Below, in pieces: positions 41,451 to 50,252 of a stretch of 64,000 bases of DNA; positions within the stretch are counted from its first letter, which is position 1, and every line of letters begins with the position of its first letter. The stretch covers positions 21,337,084 through 21,401,083 of the forward strand of contig OX328098.1 of assembly GCA_946811185.2 (NCBI GenBank), written 5' to 3'. Position numbers and translations under genes: made by a program. The notes under the pieces are model-generated. The model saw only the letters and a program-made list of their open reading frames with translations, was not told where the DNA came from and did no database searches. This stretch comes from Hippopus hippopus. Its lineage: Eukaryota > Mollusca > Bivalvia > Cardiida > Cardiidae.

Positions 41451-41849
41451 ATGATAATCACTAAGAAACACGGATTTAAAAAAAGGTATTCATACGGTGG
41501 TGCAGGAATCTTTGATAGTATTGCTAACCTTTTAGCGAGGCTTTTTACTAGTAGTGCAGCTAAACAAATTGCGTCTTCTGCCGTTGATGTAGGAAAGAGT
41601 GTAGCTAAGGAAGGGGCAAAGAAAGCTTTAGAGGTTGGAAAAAGTGCAGCAGTAGAAGCGGGAAAAAAATTAGTTACTAAAGCTTTGACACCAAAATCGA
41701 AGCAAATTTTACAAAAATATAGCACAACGCCGAAACCTAATGATGTTCCTAAAACGCAAAATATTAGCACATTAATAGATGGAAGTGCCATTGCTATTCA
41801 AGACTTAGTTAAAAGATTAAACAGTGGAGCGGGTATTAAAACAATATGA
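41451..41849 (+). CDS. Ala/Lys-rich small virion-type protein
   Basis: 132 residues, basic. N-terminus 'KKRYSYGGAGIFDSIANLLA': an amphipathic helix after a glycine motif. YGGA|G is close to the protease consensus [MIL]xGx|G, with Tyr in place of the aliphatic residue. The middle is an alanine/lysine helix ('KSVAKEGAKKALEVGKSAAV'). The layout recalls adenovirus pVI or core proteins (cleaved amphipathic helix), but no homology is claimed. It starts 4 nt after the previous stop. Confidence 0.6.
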   Translation: MIITKKHGFKKRYSYGGAGIFDSIANLLARLFTSSAAKQIASSAVDVGKSVAKEGAKKALEVGKSAAVEAGKKLVTKALTPKSKQILQKYSTTPKPNDVPKTQNISTLIDGSAIAIQDLVKRLNSGAGIKTI

Positions 41850-41851
41850 AT

Positions 41852-41885
41852 AACTTAAGAAAATTATATTCATTATATAAAAAGA
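41852..41885 (+). promoter_or_regulatory. Upstream box of the 119-residue gene
   Basis: AACTTAAGAAAATTATATTC, then ATTATATAAAAAGA and ATG. It is a close variant of the RING-gene box. Confidence 0.5.
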
Positions 41886-42245
41886 ATGTCTACATTACAT
41901 TTTAATCGAAAAGATTATAAAAAATACAATACTACTACTATTGAAATAGTAGGCGCTTATTTAAATATAGAAGATTGTGAAATCCTAGAAATTGATAAAA
42001 CGAAATATAATTATAAAAAAGCTGTTGTGAAGTTATCTCCCGAAAAGGTAATCAAGATGAAAGAGATTGAGGAAAAGACGAATAAATATTTAAAAAATTG
42101 GGGTATACCCGAAATAAAACTTGTATATAGTAATAAAGTTTATCCTAAAGCTATACTGGATACAGCAAAAAGAATTAAACTTCGAGGTGTTTTTGTTAAT
42201 AATAATAATAAGTCTTTTCCCCAGCTTTGGTTAGAACAATTATAA
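41886..42245 (+). CDS. Unknown 119-residue protein, possibly nucleic-acid binding
   Basis: Alternating beta-like strands: 'TTIEIVGAYLNIEDCEILEI', 'KKAVVKLSPEKVIKMKEIEE', ending 'KLRGVFVNNNNKSFPQLWLE'. The end resembles the closing strands of OB-fold single-strand DNA-binding proteins, a weak hint. It shares an upstream box with the RING and polymerase genes rather than with capsid genes, which supports an early or replicative role (inference). Its end precedes the capsid start by 38 nt. Confidence 0.55.
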   Translation: MSTLHFNRKDYKKYNTTTIEIVGAYLNIEDCEILEIDKTKYNYKKAVVKLSPEKVIKMKEIEEKTNKYLKNWGIPEIKLVYSNKVYPKAILDTAKRIKLRGVFVNNNNKSFPQLWLEQL

Positions 42246-42283
42246 TTTTTATTTCATTTAAAAATTATAATCACTATTATAAA

Positions 42284-43582
42284 ATGGACATTTTAAAAAT
42301 CACCGAACCAATTTTAAAAGATGATAGTATTGTTGAGTATGAACACCATGAGTATGAACCAATCACTGGTACCAATCTCAACAACGCAGGAGGAGAAATT
42401 AGGATTAACATTGAGACTCAAGATATTTTTACTCATCCTAGTGAGAGTTATTTACTTATTATAGGTGAATTAGATTTAGCAGATGGTGGTAATTATGCTG
42501 CTAATGCAAATGTTTCTCTAACAAACAATGGTCTCATGTATCTTTTTAAGAATATTAAGTATCAACTTTCAGGTATGGAGATTGAATCCATATTGAATCC
42601 CGGTCATGCTACTACAATGCTTGGGTTGTTAAAATATCCGGATGATTTTTCTAAATCACAAGGGTTAAATCAATGTTGGTATAAGGACACCAACGTCGCT
42701 GCTGATTCTGACCCTGCTGCTGCTACCTATAACTTAGGTTTTACTGTAAGAAGAAATTATATTGTTAGTGGTACAGTTCCAACTGGTAGATTTAGCTTCA
42801 GAGTTCCATTAAAACATATATTCGGTTTTTGTGATGATTATGATAAGATATTGTATGGAATGAAGCAAACTCTCACATTAACGAGAAATGATGATAATGA
42901 TGCAATCTTTAGAGCTGCTGGTGTTGGTGCTGGTAGAATTAATTTACTTAGAGTATCTTGGTTTGTACCTCATGTGCTACCCGCAGATGAAGAGAAAATG
43001 CAACTTTATAAAATTATCGAGAAAAAAGAAAAAATACCGGTTGGATATAGAATGAGACAGTGTGACTCTATCGCTGTTCCCGAGTCAACATCATTTACCT
43101 GGAGACTCGCTGTCAAATCATCACCTGAAGTGCCGCGTTTTATCATTGTTGGTTTTCAGACTGGTAAAAGCGGTGACCAACAACAAAATCCAGCTATATT
43201 TGATCATAGAAACGTTCAAAACATTTATGTTACGTTAAATTCTACTAGATATCCCGCTGTTGATTATAATCTCAGTTTTACCGCAAACCAATTTAGTAGA
43301 GTGTATGGTGACGCTGCTTTATTTAGGTCTAAGTTTTATAACATGAATGAAATGGTGTCAAACCCTAACATTACTCCCTCAGATTATAAAACCCTTTATC
43401 CTTTGTTTTTGTTTGATGTTTCCAAACAGAGTGAGAGATTAAAATACTCTGTCACCGATATCCAAATTAAAACGCATTTTACTGAAAATGTACCTGCAGG
43501 CACAGAGGCATATGCCGTTATTATTAGTGATAGGTTAATTAACTTCCAGTCTGATGGAAATAAAATGAGTGTAGTGTATTAA
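42284..43582 (+). CDS. MCP: Major capsid protein (double jelly roll)
   Basis: 432 residues from ATG 42284. An in-frame ATG 57 nt upstream (42227) is rejected because it overlaps the previous gene and adds a low-complexity leader. Here the usual TATTATAAAATGG context occurs. Signature parts: 'LNPGHATTMLGLLKYPDDF', 'GRFSFRVPLKHIFGFCDDYD' and 'YGMKQTLTLTRNDDNDAIFR' (first jelly roll), 'YRMRQCDSIAVPESTSFTWR', 'NVQNIYVTLNSTRYPAVDYN', 'YKTLYPLFLFDVSKQSERLK' (second). These are hallmarks of the Polinton hexon-like capsid, which trimerises to build icosahedral virions. Confidence 0.95.
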   Translation: MDILKITEPILKDDSIVEYEHHEYEPITGTNLNNAGGEIRINIETQDIFTHPSESYLLIIGELDLADGGNYAANANVSLTNNGLMYLFKNIKYQLSGMEIESILNPGHATTMLGLLKYPDDFSKSQGLNQCWYKDTNVAADSDPAAATYNLGFTVRRNYIVSGTVPTGRFSFRVPLKHIFGFCDDYDKILYGMKQTLTLTRNDDNDAIFRAAGVGAGRINLLRVSWFVPHVLPADEEKMQLYKIIEKKEKIPVGYRMRQCDSIAVPESTSFTWRLAVKSSPEVPRFIIVGFQTGKSGDQQQNPAIFDHRNVQNIYVTLNSTRYPAVDYNLSFTANQFSRVYGDAALFRSKFYNMNEMVSNPNITPSDYKTLYPLFLFDVSKQSERLKYSVTDIQIKTHFTENVPAGTEAYAVIISDRLINFQSDGNKMSVVY

Positions 43583-43807
43583 TTATCTATATCCTTTTAA
43601 TTTCCAAAGTTGCCAATCTTGTTTTCTCATTGTTTTTTTATTTAAATCTGGTTTGATACCACTACGAACAAGTCTTTCAACTATATCATATTTTGGCATA
43701 AAAGTTACCTTAGGTTCACCATGTATTCTGAATACCTTTTGATTTTCACATAATTTTACTAATTCGGCTCTAGTATATCTTTTCATAAATTCTATTTTAT
43801 CATCCAT
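43583..43807 (-). CDS. Small SAP-like protein
   Basis: 74 residues on the opposite strand, starting ATGGATGATAAAATAGAA after TATATATATAAA. 'YTRAELVKLCENQ' and 'KYDIVERLVRSGI' fit the helix-turn-helix pair of a SAP domain, with a short insertion ('VFRIHGEPKVTFMP'). SAP domains bind AT-rich DNA. Its stop abuts the MCP stop (convergent). The same fold is suggested in the next two genes, so a shared DNA-binding theme is possible. Confidence 0.6.
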   Translation of the reverse strand: MDDKIEFMKRYTRAELVKLCENQKVFRIHGEPKVTFMPKYDIVERLVRSGIKPDLNKKTMRKQDWQLWKLKGYR

Positions 43808-43865
43808 TTTATATATATATTAATCGCTTTAATATAAGTTAACTATTTTTTTTTTTTATTTAAAA

Positions 43866-44213
43866 ATGATAAAGATTACCGATTTAAAAAAAATTCTTAG
43901 ACAAAATAATATAAATTTTTACAATTATTGGAATAAAAAGCGGTTGGAGGAGTTGGTAAAAGAACATGGTTTGTTACCAGAGGAGTCGCCTAAGCTACTT
44001 AAAAAAGAAAAAAGCAAAGACCCTAAGTGTAATGATTTAAAAACTTTTATACATAATCCTAAAAAAGTTACTATAGAAGATGTTGAAACTGGAGAAATAA
44101 AAACCTTTCCATCGATTTATAAGGCGAGTCAATTTATAGACCGCTGTCCACAAATTGTTAAGAACTATAATGGGGGAATATGGAATAATAAATATAAGAT
44201 TAACATTCAGTAA
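43866..44213 (+). CDS. SAP- plus NUMOD1-like protein
   Basis: 115 residues. The N-terminus 'ITDLKKILRQNNINFYNYWN' and 'KRLEELVKEHG' look SAP-like. The C-terminal half 'VTIEDVETGEIKTFPSIYKA' and 'SQFIDRCPQIVKNYNGG' resembles NUMOD1, a helix-turn-helix module usually joined to homing endonucleases. No nuclease domain is attached. It may bind DNA near the replication machinery (inference). Confidence 0.6.
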   Translation: MIKITDLKKILRQNNINFYNYWNKKRLEELVKEHGLLPEESPKLLKKEKSKDPKCNDLKTFIHNPKKVTIEDVETGEIKTFPSIYKASQFIDRCPQIVKNYNGGIWNNKYKINIQ

Positions 44214-44224
44214 ATTTAATATTT

Positions 44225-44255
44225 AAGTTAAAGAAAATATTTTTATATTATAAAA
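44225..44255 (+). promoter_or_regulatory. Upstream box of polymerase gene
   Basis: AAGTTAAAGAAAATATTTTT, then ATATTATAAAA directly before ATG: a looser variant of the RING-gene box. Confidence 0.45.
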
Positions 44256-47200
44256 ATGAGAGATTATAATATAAAAATGGAAAATATTAATTATAATATA
44301 TATTCTGTAAAAGGCTTAAAGAATTTGGCAAAGTCTAGAGGAATCCGAGGATTTTCTAGTCTTAAAAGAGCCGAATTGATTGATCGCCTAAGTAGTTCTC
44401 CACCCCCTGGACTTGATAGTCAATTCCAGGGATTCACAGTAAAAGACTTAAAACGAGAAGCTAAGTCTATAGGAATCAGGGGATATTCTACGCTTAGAAG
44501 ACCCGCATTAATTAACCGCATCATGAACCGCTCCATTAATCGTGAAGCACCGATATTAGACTATAATATTGATAATCATGGAGCGCCGATATTACAACCA
44601 ACACCATACACACCACCACCTCAGACACTAACTCCACCTATAACCGAAATTAATGAGTTGGAGAAGTATTTAGATAGTATTAAAGAAATTCCTAGGAATA
44701 TATCACCTAGGATAAAAGCTTTAAAAGAAAAAATAAATAAGATATATAAAGATAAAGATGAAATAAGTATTATACAAAGATTATCAGCACTAAGTGGGTC
44801 TACTATAAAATATTTTATAGAAGGTAAAGGAGGTTATACACCGGCTAATTTCCTTGATTTAGCGAAAGATAAATTAACCAATATTATGAGAAATAACCGT
44901 CAAACAAAAGTTAAACTCGTTATGAAGTGTATGATGAAAAATTCTGCTTCTCAAGAACTAAGAGAGATGAATTTCGATTCTAGGTACCCACTCATTAATT
45001 TAGATGGGTATGATGTGGGTGAAATATATGATGAAATGGGGGAAGAGTTATTAAATAATATAGCGGTTAGGGAAACTGAAGATTATTGGAAAGTTATTTT
45101 TGTAATTGATTTAAGATTACATACAGCAGCATATAATCCAATAAGGGGTAGTTCTTGGATACCAGTTCCTCCTAAGATAGCGAATACAAAAAGTGTTATT
45201 AACCCGAAAAATGAAAATGATGATATGTGTTTTGCATATTGCATTCTTCTAGCTTTAAACCCAACAAATAAAAACCCTGAAAGAATTAGTAGACTAAAAC
45301 CTTTGTTAAACAGTATAAATATGGAAGGGATTGATTACCCCGTTTCCCTTTCCGACAGAATTAAATTTGAGAGACAAAATCCTTCAATATCGGTATCAAT
45401 TTACGGATATAATAATTTCAACAACGTTTACCCGCTTAGTATAAGTAATGAGGTTTATAAAAGAGAACATCATGTTAATCTTTTGTTTCTTGAGAAGGAC
45501 GGCAAAAAACATTATTGTTTAATTAAAGACATGAGTAAATTATTATCTAATCAAATATCCAAACATAACGGTAAAACTTATATTTGTCAAAGATGTTTAA
45601 ATCATTTCACGAGAGAAGAAACTTTAAATAAACATTTAGAGTATTGTAGTGAAAAAGATGCTTGTAGAATAGATTTACCTGAAAAGGGAACCAAAATATC
45701 TTTCGAAAATTTTTATAAACAACAGAGACATCCTTTCACGATTTATGCGGATATGGAGTCTACGTTAGAAAAGAAAAACGAAAAGAAAGGTAACACTACA
45801 AGGGTACTTAATATACATAAAATTTCAGGATATTGTTTTTACGTTAAATCTCTTTACGAAGATGTTTACCCTTCAAGGGTTTTCCAATATTCCGGTGAAA
45901 ATGCGGCTAAGAAATTCGTAGAGGATTTAGAAAATGTTATAAGAGAAATAGATAAGATACCAATGAGGGAAATGATTTATAGAGTTGAGGATAAAAGAGA
46001 GTTTGATAGAGCAGTAAATTGTTGTATATGTAGTGAGGCATTTACGGAAAAAGATAAAAAAGTAAGAGACCATTGTCATTTTACTGGAAAGTATAGGGGA
46101 GCCGCGCACAATGCATGTAATTTAAATTATAGAAGACCTACTTTTACACCCGTATTCTTTCATAATTTTAGTAAGTATGATGTTCATTTATTTATAAAAG
46201 ATTTAATGAGTACACCCGGTGATATGAATTGTATACCAACAAATAAGGAAACGTATATAAGTGTGTCTAAAATGCTGCCAATAGAATATACTGTTAAAGG
46301 GGTGAATAAAACTAAAAACCATGAGATTAGATTCCTTGATAGTTTAAAATTTCTAGGTAAAAGTTTAGACACATTAGCTAGCAGTCTAACTAAGGAAGAA
46401 AAGACTAATCTCACGAAATATTTCGAGGAGGAAAAGCTCGAATTAGTCTCACAAAAAGGTATATTCCCGTATGAATGGTTTGATAACCTTAGTAAATTAG
46501 AGGAAACGAAGTTACCCGAGCAAAGAGCATTTTACTCGAAGCTTACATGTAGTGGAATTACTAAGGAGGATTATCAACACGCTAAAAATGTATGGAAAAC
46601 ATTTAATATGAAAACTTTTAAAGATTATCATGACTTATATAATAAGACTGACGTTTTATTGTTGGCGGATGTCTTTGAGAATTTCAGGAATGTTTGCTTC
46701 GATAATTATGGGTTAGACCCATCTTGGTTTTATACAGCACCAGGATTAGCTTGGGAGGCAATGTTAAAAACTACTAAGGTAAAATTAGAATTATTATCAG
46801 ACCCTGATATGGTTTTATTTATCGAAAACGGAATAAGAGGAGGTATCTCAACCATTTTTAAACGATATGCGAGAGCTAATAATAAATATATGGGTGAGAA
46901 ATATAACCCGAGTGAGCCATCTAAATTTATTACTTATTTAGATGCAAATAATCTCTATGGTTGGGCAATGTGTCAAAAACTTCCTACCGGTAATTTTAAA
47001 TGGATGAATGATTTAGAAAATTGGCAGGACCAACCATGTATATTAGAAGTTGATTTAGAATATCCTAAGGGATTACACGACTGGCATAATGATTTTCCCT
47101 TAGCTCCTGAAAGATTAAAGGTAGGTAAGGTTGAGAAACTTATACCTAATTTACGCGATAAAAATAAATATATACTACATCGTGAAAATTTAAAGTTATA

Positions 47201-48119
47201 TTTAAGTTTGGGTTTAAAGCTTAAAAAGATTCATAGAGGGTTAACTTTTGATGAGAGTGAATGGTTACAAACTTATATCAATAAAAATACTAACCTAAGA
47301 ACAAAAGCTAAAACCACATTTGGAAAGGATTTCTTTAAACTTATGAATAATTCCGTATTTGGTAAGACTATGGAAAATATTAGGAATAGAGTAGATATAA
47401 AATTAGTTAGTACCAAGAAAAAATTGGAAAAATTAGTCGCTAAACCAAATTATTACGATATATCTATCCTTGATGAAAATTTATGTATAATTCAAATGAA
47501 AAAACAACGTTTATATTTTAATAAACCTATTTATGTGGGTATGTGTATTTTAGATTTAAGTAAGACATTGATGTATAACTTCCATTATAATTATATTAAA
47601 GATAAATATAATGAAGAAGTTAAACTTCTTTTCACTGATACAGATAGTTTAATGTATGAAATAGAAACGGAAGATTTTTATAGGGATATTAGTGATGATG
47701 TTAAAGAATGGTTTGATACGAGCGAATATCCACCCGATCATCCTTCATGTATTCCTACAGGATTAAATAAGAAAGTTGTTGGTATGTTTAAAGATGAGAC
47801 AAGTGGTAAGATTATAGAGGAGTTTGTAGGTCTCAGGTCTAAGTTATACTCTTATAAAATGTGTGATGATGAAGAGGAGAGTAAGAAATGTAAAGGAATT
47901 AAAAAGCAAGTAGTAAAAGCATTTATTAGACATGACCATTATAAAGAGTGTTTGTTTGAAAAGAAGACACATTTAAGGAAAATGGTAGTTATTAGGAGTC
48001 ATAAGCATGAGTTATATACTGAGGAAGTAAATAAAATTGCCTTGAGTGGTAATGATGATAAAAGGTTTGTTTTAGAGAACAATATTGACACATTAGCATT
48101 GGGACATTTTGGTATATGA
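44256..48119 (+). CDS. POLB: Protein-primed DNA polymerase B with SAP, zinc-finger and endonuclease-VII-like insert
   Basis: 1287 residues. An alternative ATG lies 7 codons in. Two SAP-like repeats (about 17-48 and 59-90: 'VKGLKNLAKSRGIRGFSSLK', 'VKDLKREAKSIGIRGYSTLR') are followed by a proline-rich linker and the conserved 'NENDDMCFAYCILLAL' region. A C2H2-like finger follows at ~444-464. Exonuclease motifs: ADMES (~498, Exo I), NFSKYDVHLF (~637, Exo II), YNKTDVLLLAD (~795, Exo III). Between Exo I and II (~589-626) lies a Cys/His endonuclease-VII-like module (CCIC, DHCHFTGKYRGAAHNACNL). Polymerase motifs: A 'YLDANNLYGW' (~894), B 'KLMNNSVFGK' (~1028), C 'FTDTDSLM' (~1126). All catalytic motifs look intact. 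The last 14 codons, with the stop, lie in the right terminal repeat. Confidence 0.97.
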   Translation: MRDYNIKMENINYNIYSVKGLKNLAKSRGIRGFSSLKRAELIDRLSSSPPPGLDSQFQGFTVKDLKREAKSIGIRGYSTLRRPALINRIMNRSINREAPILDYNIDNHGAPILQPTPYTPPPQTLTPPITEINELEKYLDSIKEIPRNISPRIKALKEKINKIYKDKDEISIIQRLSALSGSTIKYFIEGKGGYTPANFLDLAKDKLTNIMRNNRQTKVKLVMKCMMKNSASQELREMNFDSRYPLINLDGYDVGEIYDEMGEELLNNIAVRETEDYWKVIFVIDLRLHTAAYNPIRGSSWIPVPPKIANTKSVINPKNENDDMCFAYCILLALNPTNKNPERISRLKPLLNSINMEGIDYPVSLSDRIKFERQNPSISVSIYGYNNFNNVYPLSISNEVYKREHHVNLLFLEKDGKKHYCLIKDMSKLLSNQISKHNGKTYICQRCLNHFTREETLNKHLEYCSEKDACRIDLPEKGTKISFENFYKQQRHPFTIYADMESTLEKKNEKKGNTTRVLNIHKISGYCFYVKSLYEDVYPSRVFQYSGENAAKKFVEDLENVIREIDKIPMREMIYRVEDKREFDRAVNCCICSEAFTEKDKKVRDHCHFTGKYRGAAHNACNLNYRRPTFTPVFFHNFSKYDVHLFIKDLMSTPGDMNCIPTNKETYISVSKMLPIEYTVKGVNKTKNHEIRFLDSLKFLGKSLDTLASSLTKEEKTNLTKYFEEEKLELVSQKGIFPYEWFDNLSKLEETKLPEQRAFYSKLTCSGITKEDYQHAKNVWKTFNMKTFKDYHDLYNKTDVLLLADVFENFRNVCFDNYGLDPSWFYTAPGLAWEAMLKTTKVKLELLSDPDMVLFIENGIRGGISTIFKRYARANNKYMGEKYNPSEPSKFITYLDANNLYGWAMCQKLPTGNFKWMNDLENWQDQPCILEVDLEYPKGLHDWHNDFPLAPERLKVGKVEKLIPNLRDKNKYILHRENLKLYLSLGLKLKKIHRGLTFDESEWLQTYINKNTNLRTKAKTTFGKDFFKLMNNSVFGKTMENIRNRVDIKLVSTKKKLEKLVAKPNYYDISILDENLCIIQMKKQRLYFNKPIYVGMCILDLSKTLMYNFHYNYIKDKYNEEVKLLFTDTDSLMYEIETEDFYRDISDDVKEWFDTSEYPPDHPSCIPTGLNKKVVGMFKDETSGKIIEEFVGLRSKLYSYKMCDDEEESKKCKGIKKQVVKAFIRHDHYKECLFEKKTHLRKMVVIRSHKHELYTEEVNKIALSGNDDKRFVLENNIDTLALGHFGI

Positions 48120-48758
48120 TGTCCCCAGGACGTTACATCATCCGGTCCTTCGGTCATTACATCGTATCATCATCACGCGCGCGCGCGTTTAAGGGAGATC
48201 GTTGTTTTGTTGTTTTGTTGTTTTGTTGGTTAAGGGGTTAAGGGGGTAAGGGGGTAAGGGGTTAAGGGGGTAATGGGTTAAAGGGGTTAATGGGTTAAGG
48301 GGGGTAATGGGTTAAAGGGGTTAATGGGTTAAAGGCTTAGGGGTTAAAGGTTAAGGGTTAAGGGTTAAGGGTTAAGGGACTTAGGGGTTAAAGGTTAAGG
48401 GACTTAGGGGTTAAAGGTTAAGGGTTAAGGGTTAAGGGTTAAGGGACTTAGGGGTTAAAGGTTAAGGGACTTAGGGGTTAAAGGTTAAGGGTTAAGGGTT
48501 AAGGGTTAAGGGTTAAGGGGTTAAAGGTTAAGGGTTAAGGGTTAAGGGTTAAGGGTTAAAGGTTAAGGGTTAAGGGGTTAAAGGTTAAGGGTTAAGGGTT
48601 AAGGGGCTTAGGGGCTTAGGGGGGTTAAAGGCTTAGGGGGGTTAAAGGCTTAGGGGGGTTAAGGGCTTAGGGGGGTTAAAGGCTTAGGGGGGTTAAGGGC
48701 TTAGGGGGGTTAAGGGCTTAAATGGCTTAAGGGCTAGATCTCCCACTTTTTATCTACT
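48078..48758 (-). repeat. Right terminal inverted repeat, 681 bp
   Basis: Inverted copy of 32202-32874, eight bases longer because the TTAAGGG-type tract differs in copy number (about 48230-48720). The inner end starts within the polymerase gene at 48078. The outer end reads TCCCACTTTTTATCTACT. Confidence 0.95.
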
Positions 48759-48764
48759 ACCGTG
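48759..48764. repeat. Right target-site duplication ACCGTG
   Basis: Identical to 32196-32201. Confidence 0.95.
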
Positions 48765-48835
48765 TAGGTGCATATCAAGCTACCAGATACAGCCGAGGGA
48801 CTTGATGGCTCCCAGCATCCGAGGTATGCCGAATG

Positions 48836-49145
48836 TGTCGTTGTATCTGTTCATGTTGTTGTTGTAATTGTTGTTACTGTCGTTGTTACTGTCATTGTAA
48901 CTGTTGTTGCTGTTGACGTCGTCGTCATTATTGTCGTTGTTACTGTTGTCGTAACTGTTGTAGTTCCTGTTGCTGTTGTCGTCGTTACTGTCGCTGTCAA
49001 TGCTGTTGTGTCTGATGACGTTGTCGTTACTATTGTTAATACTGTTGTTTTCGTTGTCACTGTCGTTTGTTATGTTGTCGTAACTGTTGTTGTTGTAATT
49101 ACTGTTGTCATTGTTAATACTGTAGTTGTTGTTGTTGTTGTGTTG
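48836..49145. repeat. Degenerate GTT/GTC trinucleotide array, right of the Polinton
   Basis: Same unit types and same orientation as the array at 31480-31852, starting 71 bp after the target duplication. Confidence 0.9.
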
Positions 49146-49179
49146 TTATTATCCAAATCACTCTTAAATTGATATACGC

Positions 49180-49404
49180 TGGACAGTTTACCGAATAATT
49201 ACATGTGTACACGATCCCATGGAGATGTTTTGAAAATACTGTGGGAAAAGGTGAAAATGCTTGTAACCAGCATTTTCCCCTTTTCCCATAATGTTTTCTT
49301 TAATATCAAAGATAATTTCTGTAACTAAACTACCTTAAATTTGTCGTCTATATATGCTTTTAACTTGGACAAGTGTAAAATTTTGCCGTCTTATGAAGAG
49401 TTAA
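49180..49404 (-). mobile_element. Family A copy
   Basis: Left end ACAGTTTACCGAATAATT is worn; core 49233-49296; closing TTAA at 49401-49404. Confidence 0.7.
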
Positions 49405-49741
49405 TTAACACAAAAGTGAAAACAAAATACAAATCAAAGTACTGAAAGTACTAAGACCCCCCCTTTTTTCTTATGCTCTTAACAGAACACAATGTATGAA
49501 TTTTTCCCCTTTTTACTAATATGCACCTGCAAAAGACTTTCTTCTATCGCTTTTCTACTGACACGTGGTGTTAAAAATAAAGTAAAGAAAGAAGCAAATT
49601 TACAGTGCTACTGCTGATAGTACTTATTATTTTGAAACTCTGCAAGTCAATGGTCAAGTCAACCATAAAACAAGTTCTCCTGTGTTCTCGAAAACACGCC
49701 ACTTCTATTCACACCCCCCCCCCCCCCCCCCCAATTACCGA
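49405..49741. other. Unassigned sequence with poly-C run
   Basis: No gene. About 19 C in a row at 49714-49732. Confidence 0.4.
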
Positions 49742-49945
49742 GGGATCCTGCGTGGCTCATTGGTCAGAGTTTACGCAGTTCAGAGTCCCGGGGTTCAATC
49801 CACATCAGAGGCTTCGAGATTTTCCTGAAAAAGTCCTCCTGGGGACACTGCATAGCCCAAGTCTAGTTCTAGTGAAACGTGATTTGACTGAAACTGTTGA
49901 AAGCAGCCAAAACATCAATCTATGAGTGAGTGAGTGAGTGAGTGG
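49742..49945 (+). repeat. tRNA-derived SINE ending in (GAGT)n
   Basis: A-box 'GCGTGGCTCATTGGTCAGAG' (49749), B-box 'GGGGTTCAATCCACA' (49791), body 'AAGTCCTCCTGGGGACACTG', tail GAGTGAGTGAGTGAGTGAG (49924-49942). Confidence 0.7.
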
Positions 49946-49999
49946 TCGCAGACGTCGATTTGAAAACACTTAGTAGCACAAGGAGAGATTTCTGGAAAT

Positions 50000-50195
50000 G
50001 AACAATATCCCTTGCTTTCCCACATAACTTAAGTCGAACCAATGATCAGTGGTGAAAGATAAATGAATCCTGTCGCAATGACTATCATCAATCCTCGGAA
50101 AGAATTCCGTCGATCTGGGGATTCAAACCAGCGACCCCCTGTTCTAAAGTCCTGTACGCTACTGACTGCGCTACCGGGGCTTGGCGACTTTGTGT
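50000..50195 (-). repeat. tRNA-derived SINE
   Basis: 'GGTGAAAGATAAATGAATCC', 'GACTATCATCAATCCTCGG', reverse B-box 'GGGGATTCAAACCAGCGACC' and reverse A-box region 'GACTGCGCTACCGGGGC'. Confidence 0.7.
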
Positions 50196-50252
50196 GTAAA
50201 TAGTTTTATTACGAAACTTAATTGTTTTGTATAATGCGTTGCGAAGATACAT

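Larger units (their letters stand above)
32202..48758. mobile_element. Complete Polinton/Maverick, 16,557 bp
   Basis: The boundaries are set by inverted termini beginning AGTAGATAAAAAGTGGGAG (left) and ending with the complement (right), plus identical ACCGTG duplications. Gene content is diagnostic: protein-primed polymerase B, retroviral-type integrase with chromodomain, adenovirus-type protease, FtsK/HerA-type packaging ATPase, penton-like minor and double-jelly-roll major capsid proteins. Polintons are widespread animal transposons thought to form virions. Matching duplications and long frames suggest a recent insertion. Autonomy is doubtful because of the breaks around the zinc ribbon/PLA2 region and the short integrase. 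Confidence 0.97.

Noticed and set aside
42227..42283. Upstream start for the major capsid protein
   Set aside because: It overlaps the end of the preceding gene and adds a low-complexity leader, while 42284 has the TATAAAATGG context used by neighbouring genes.
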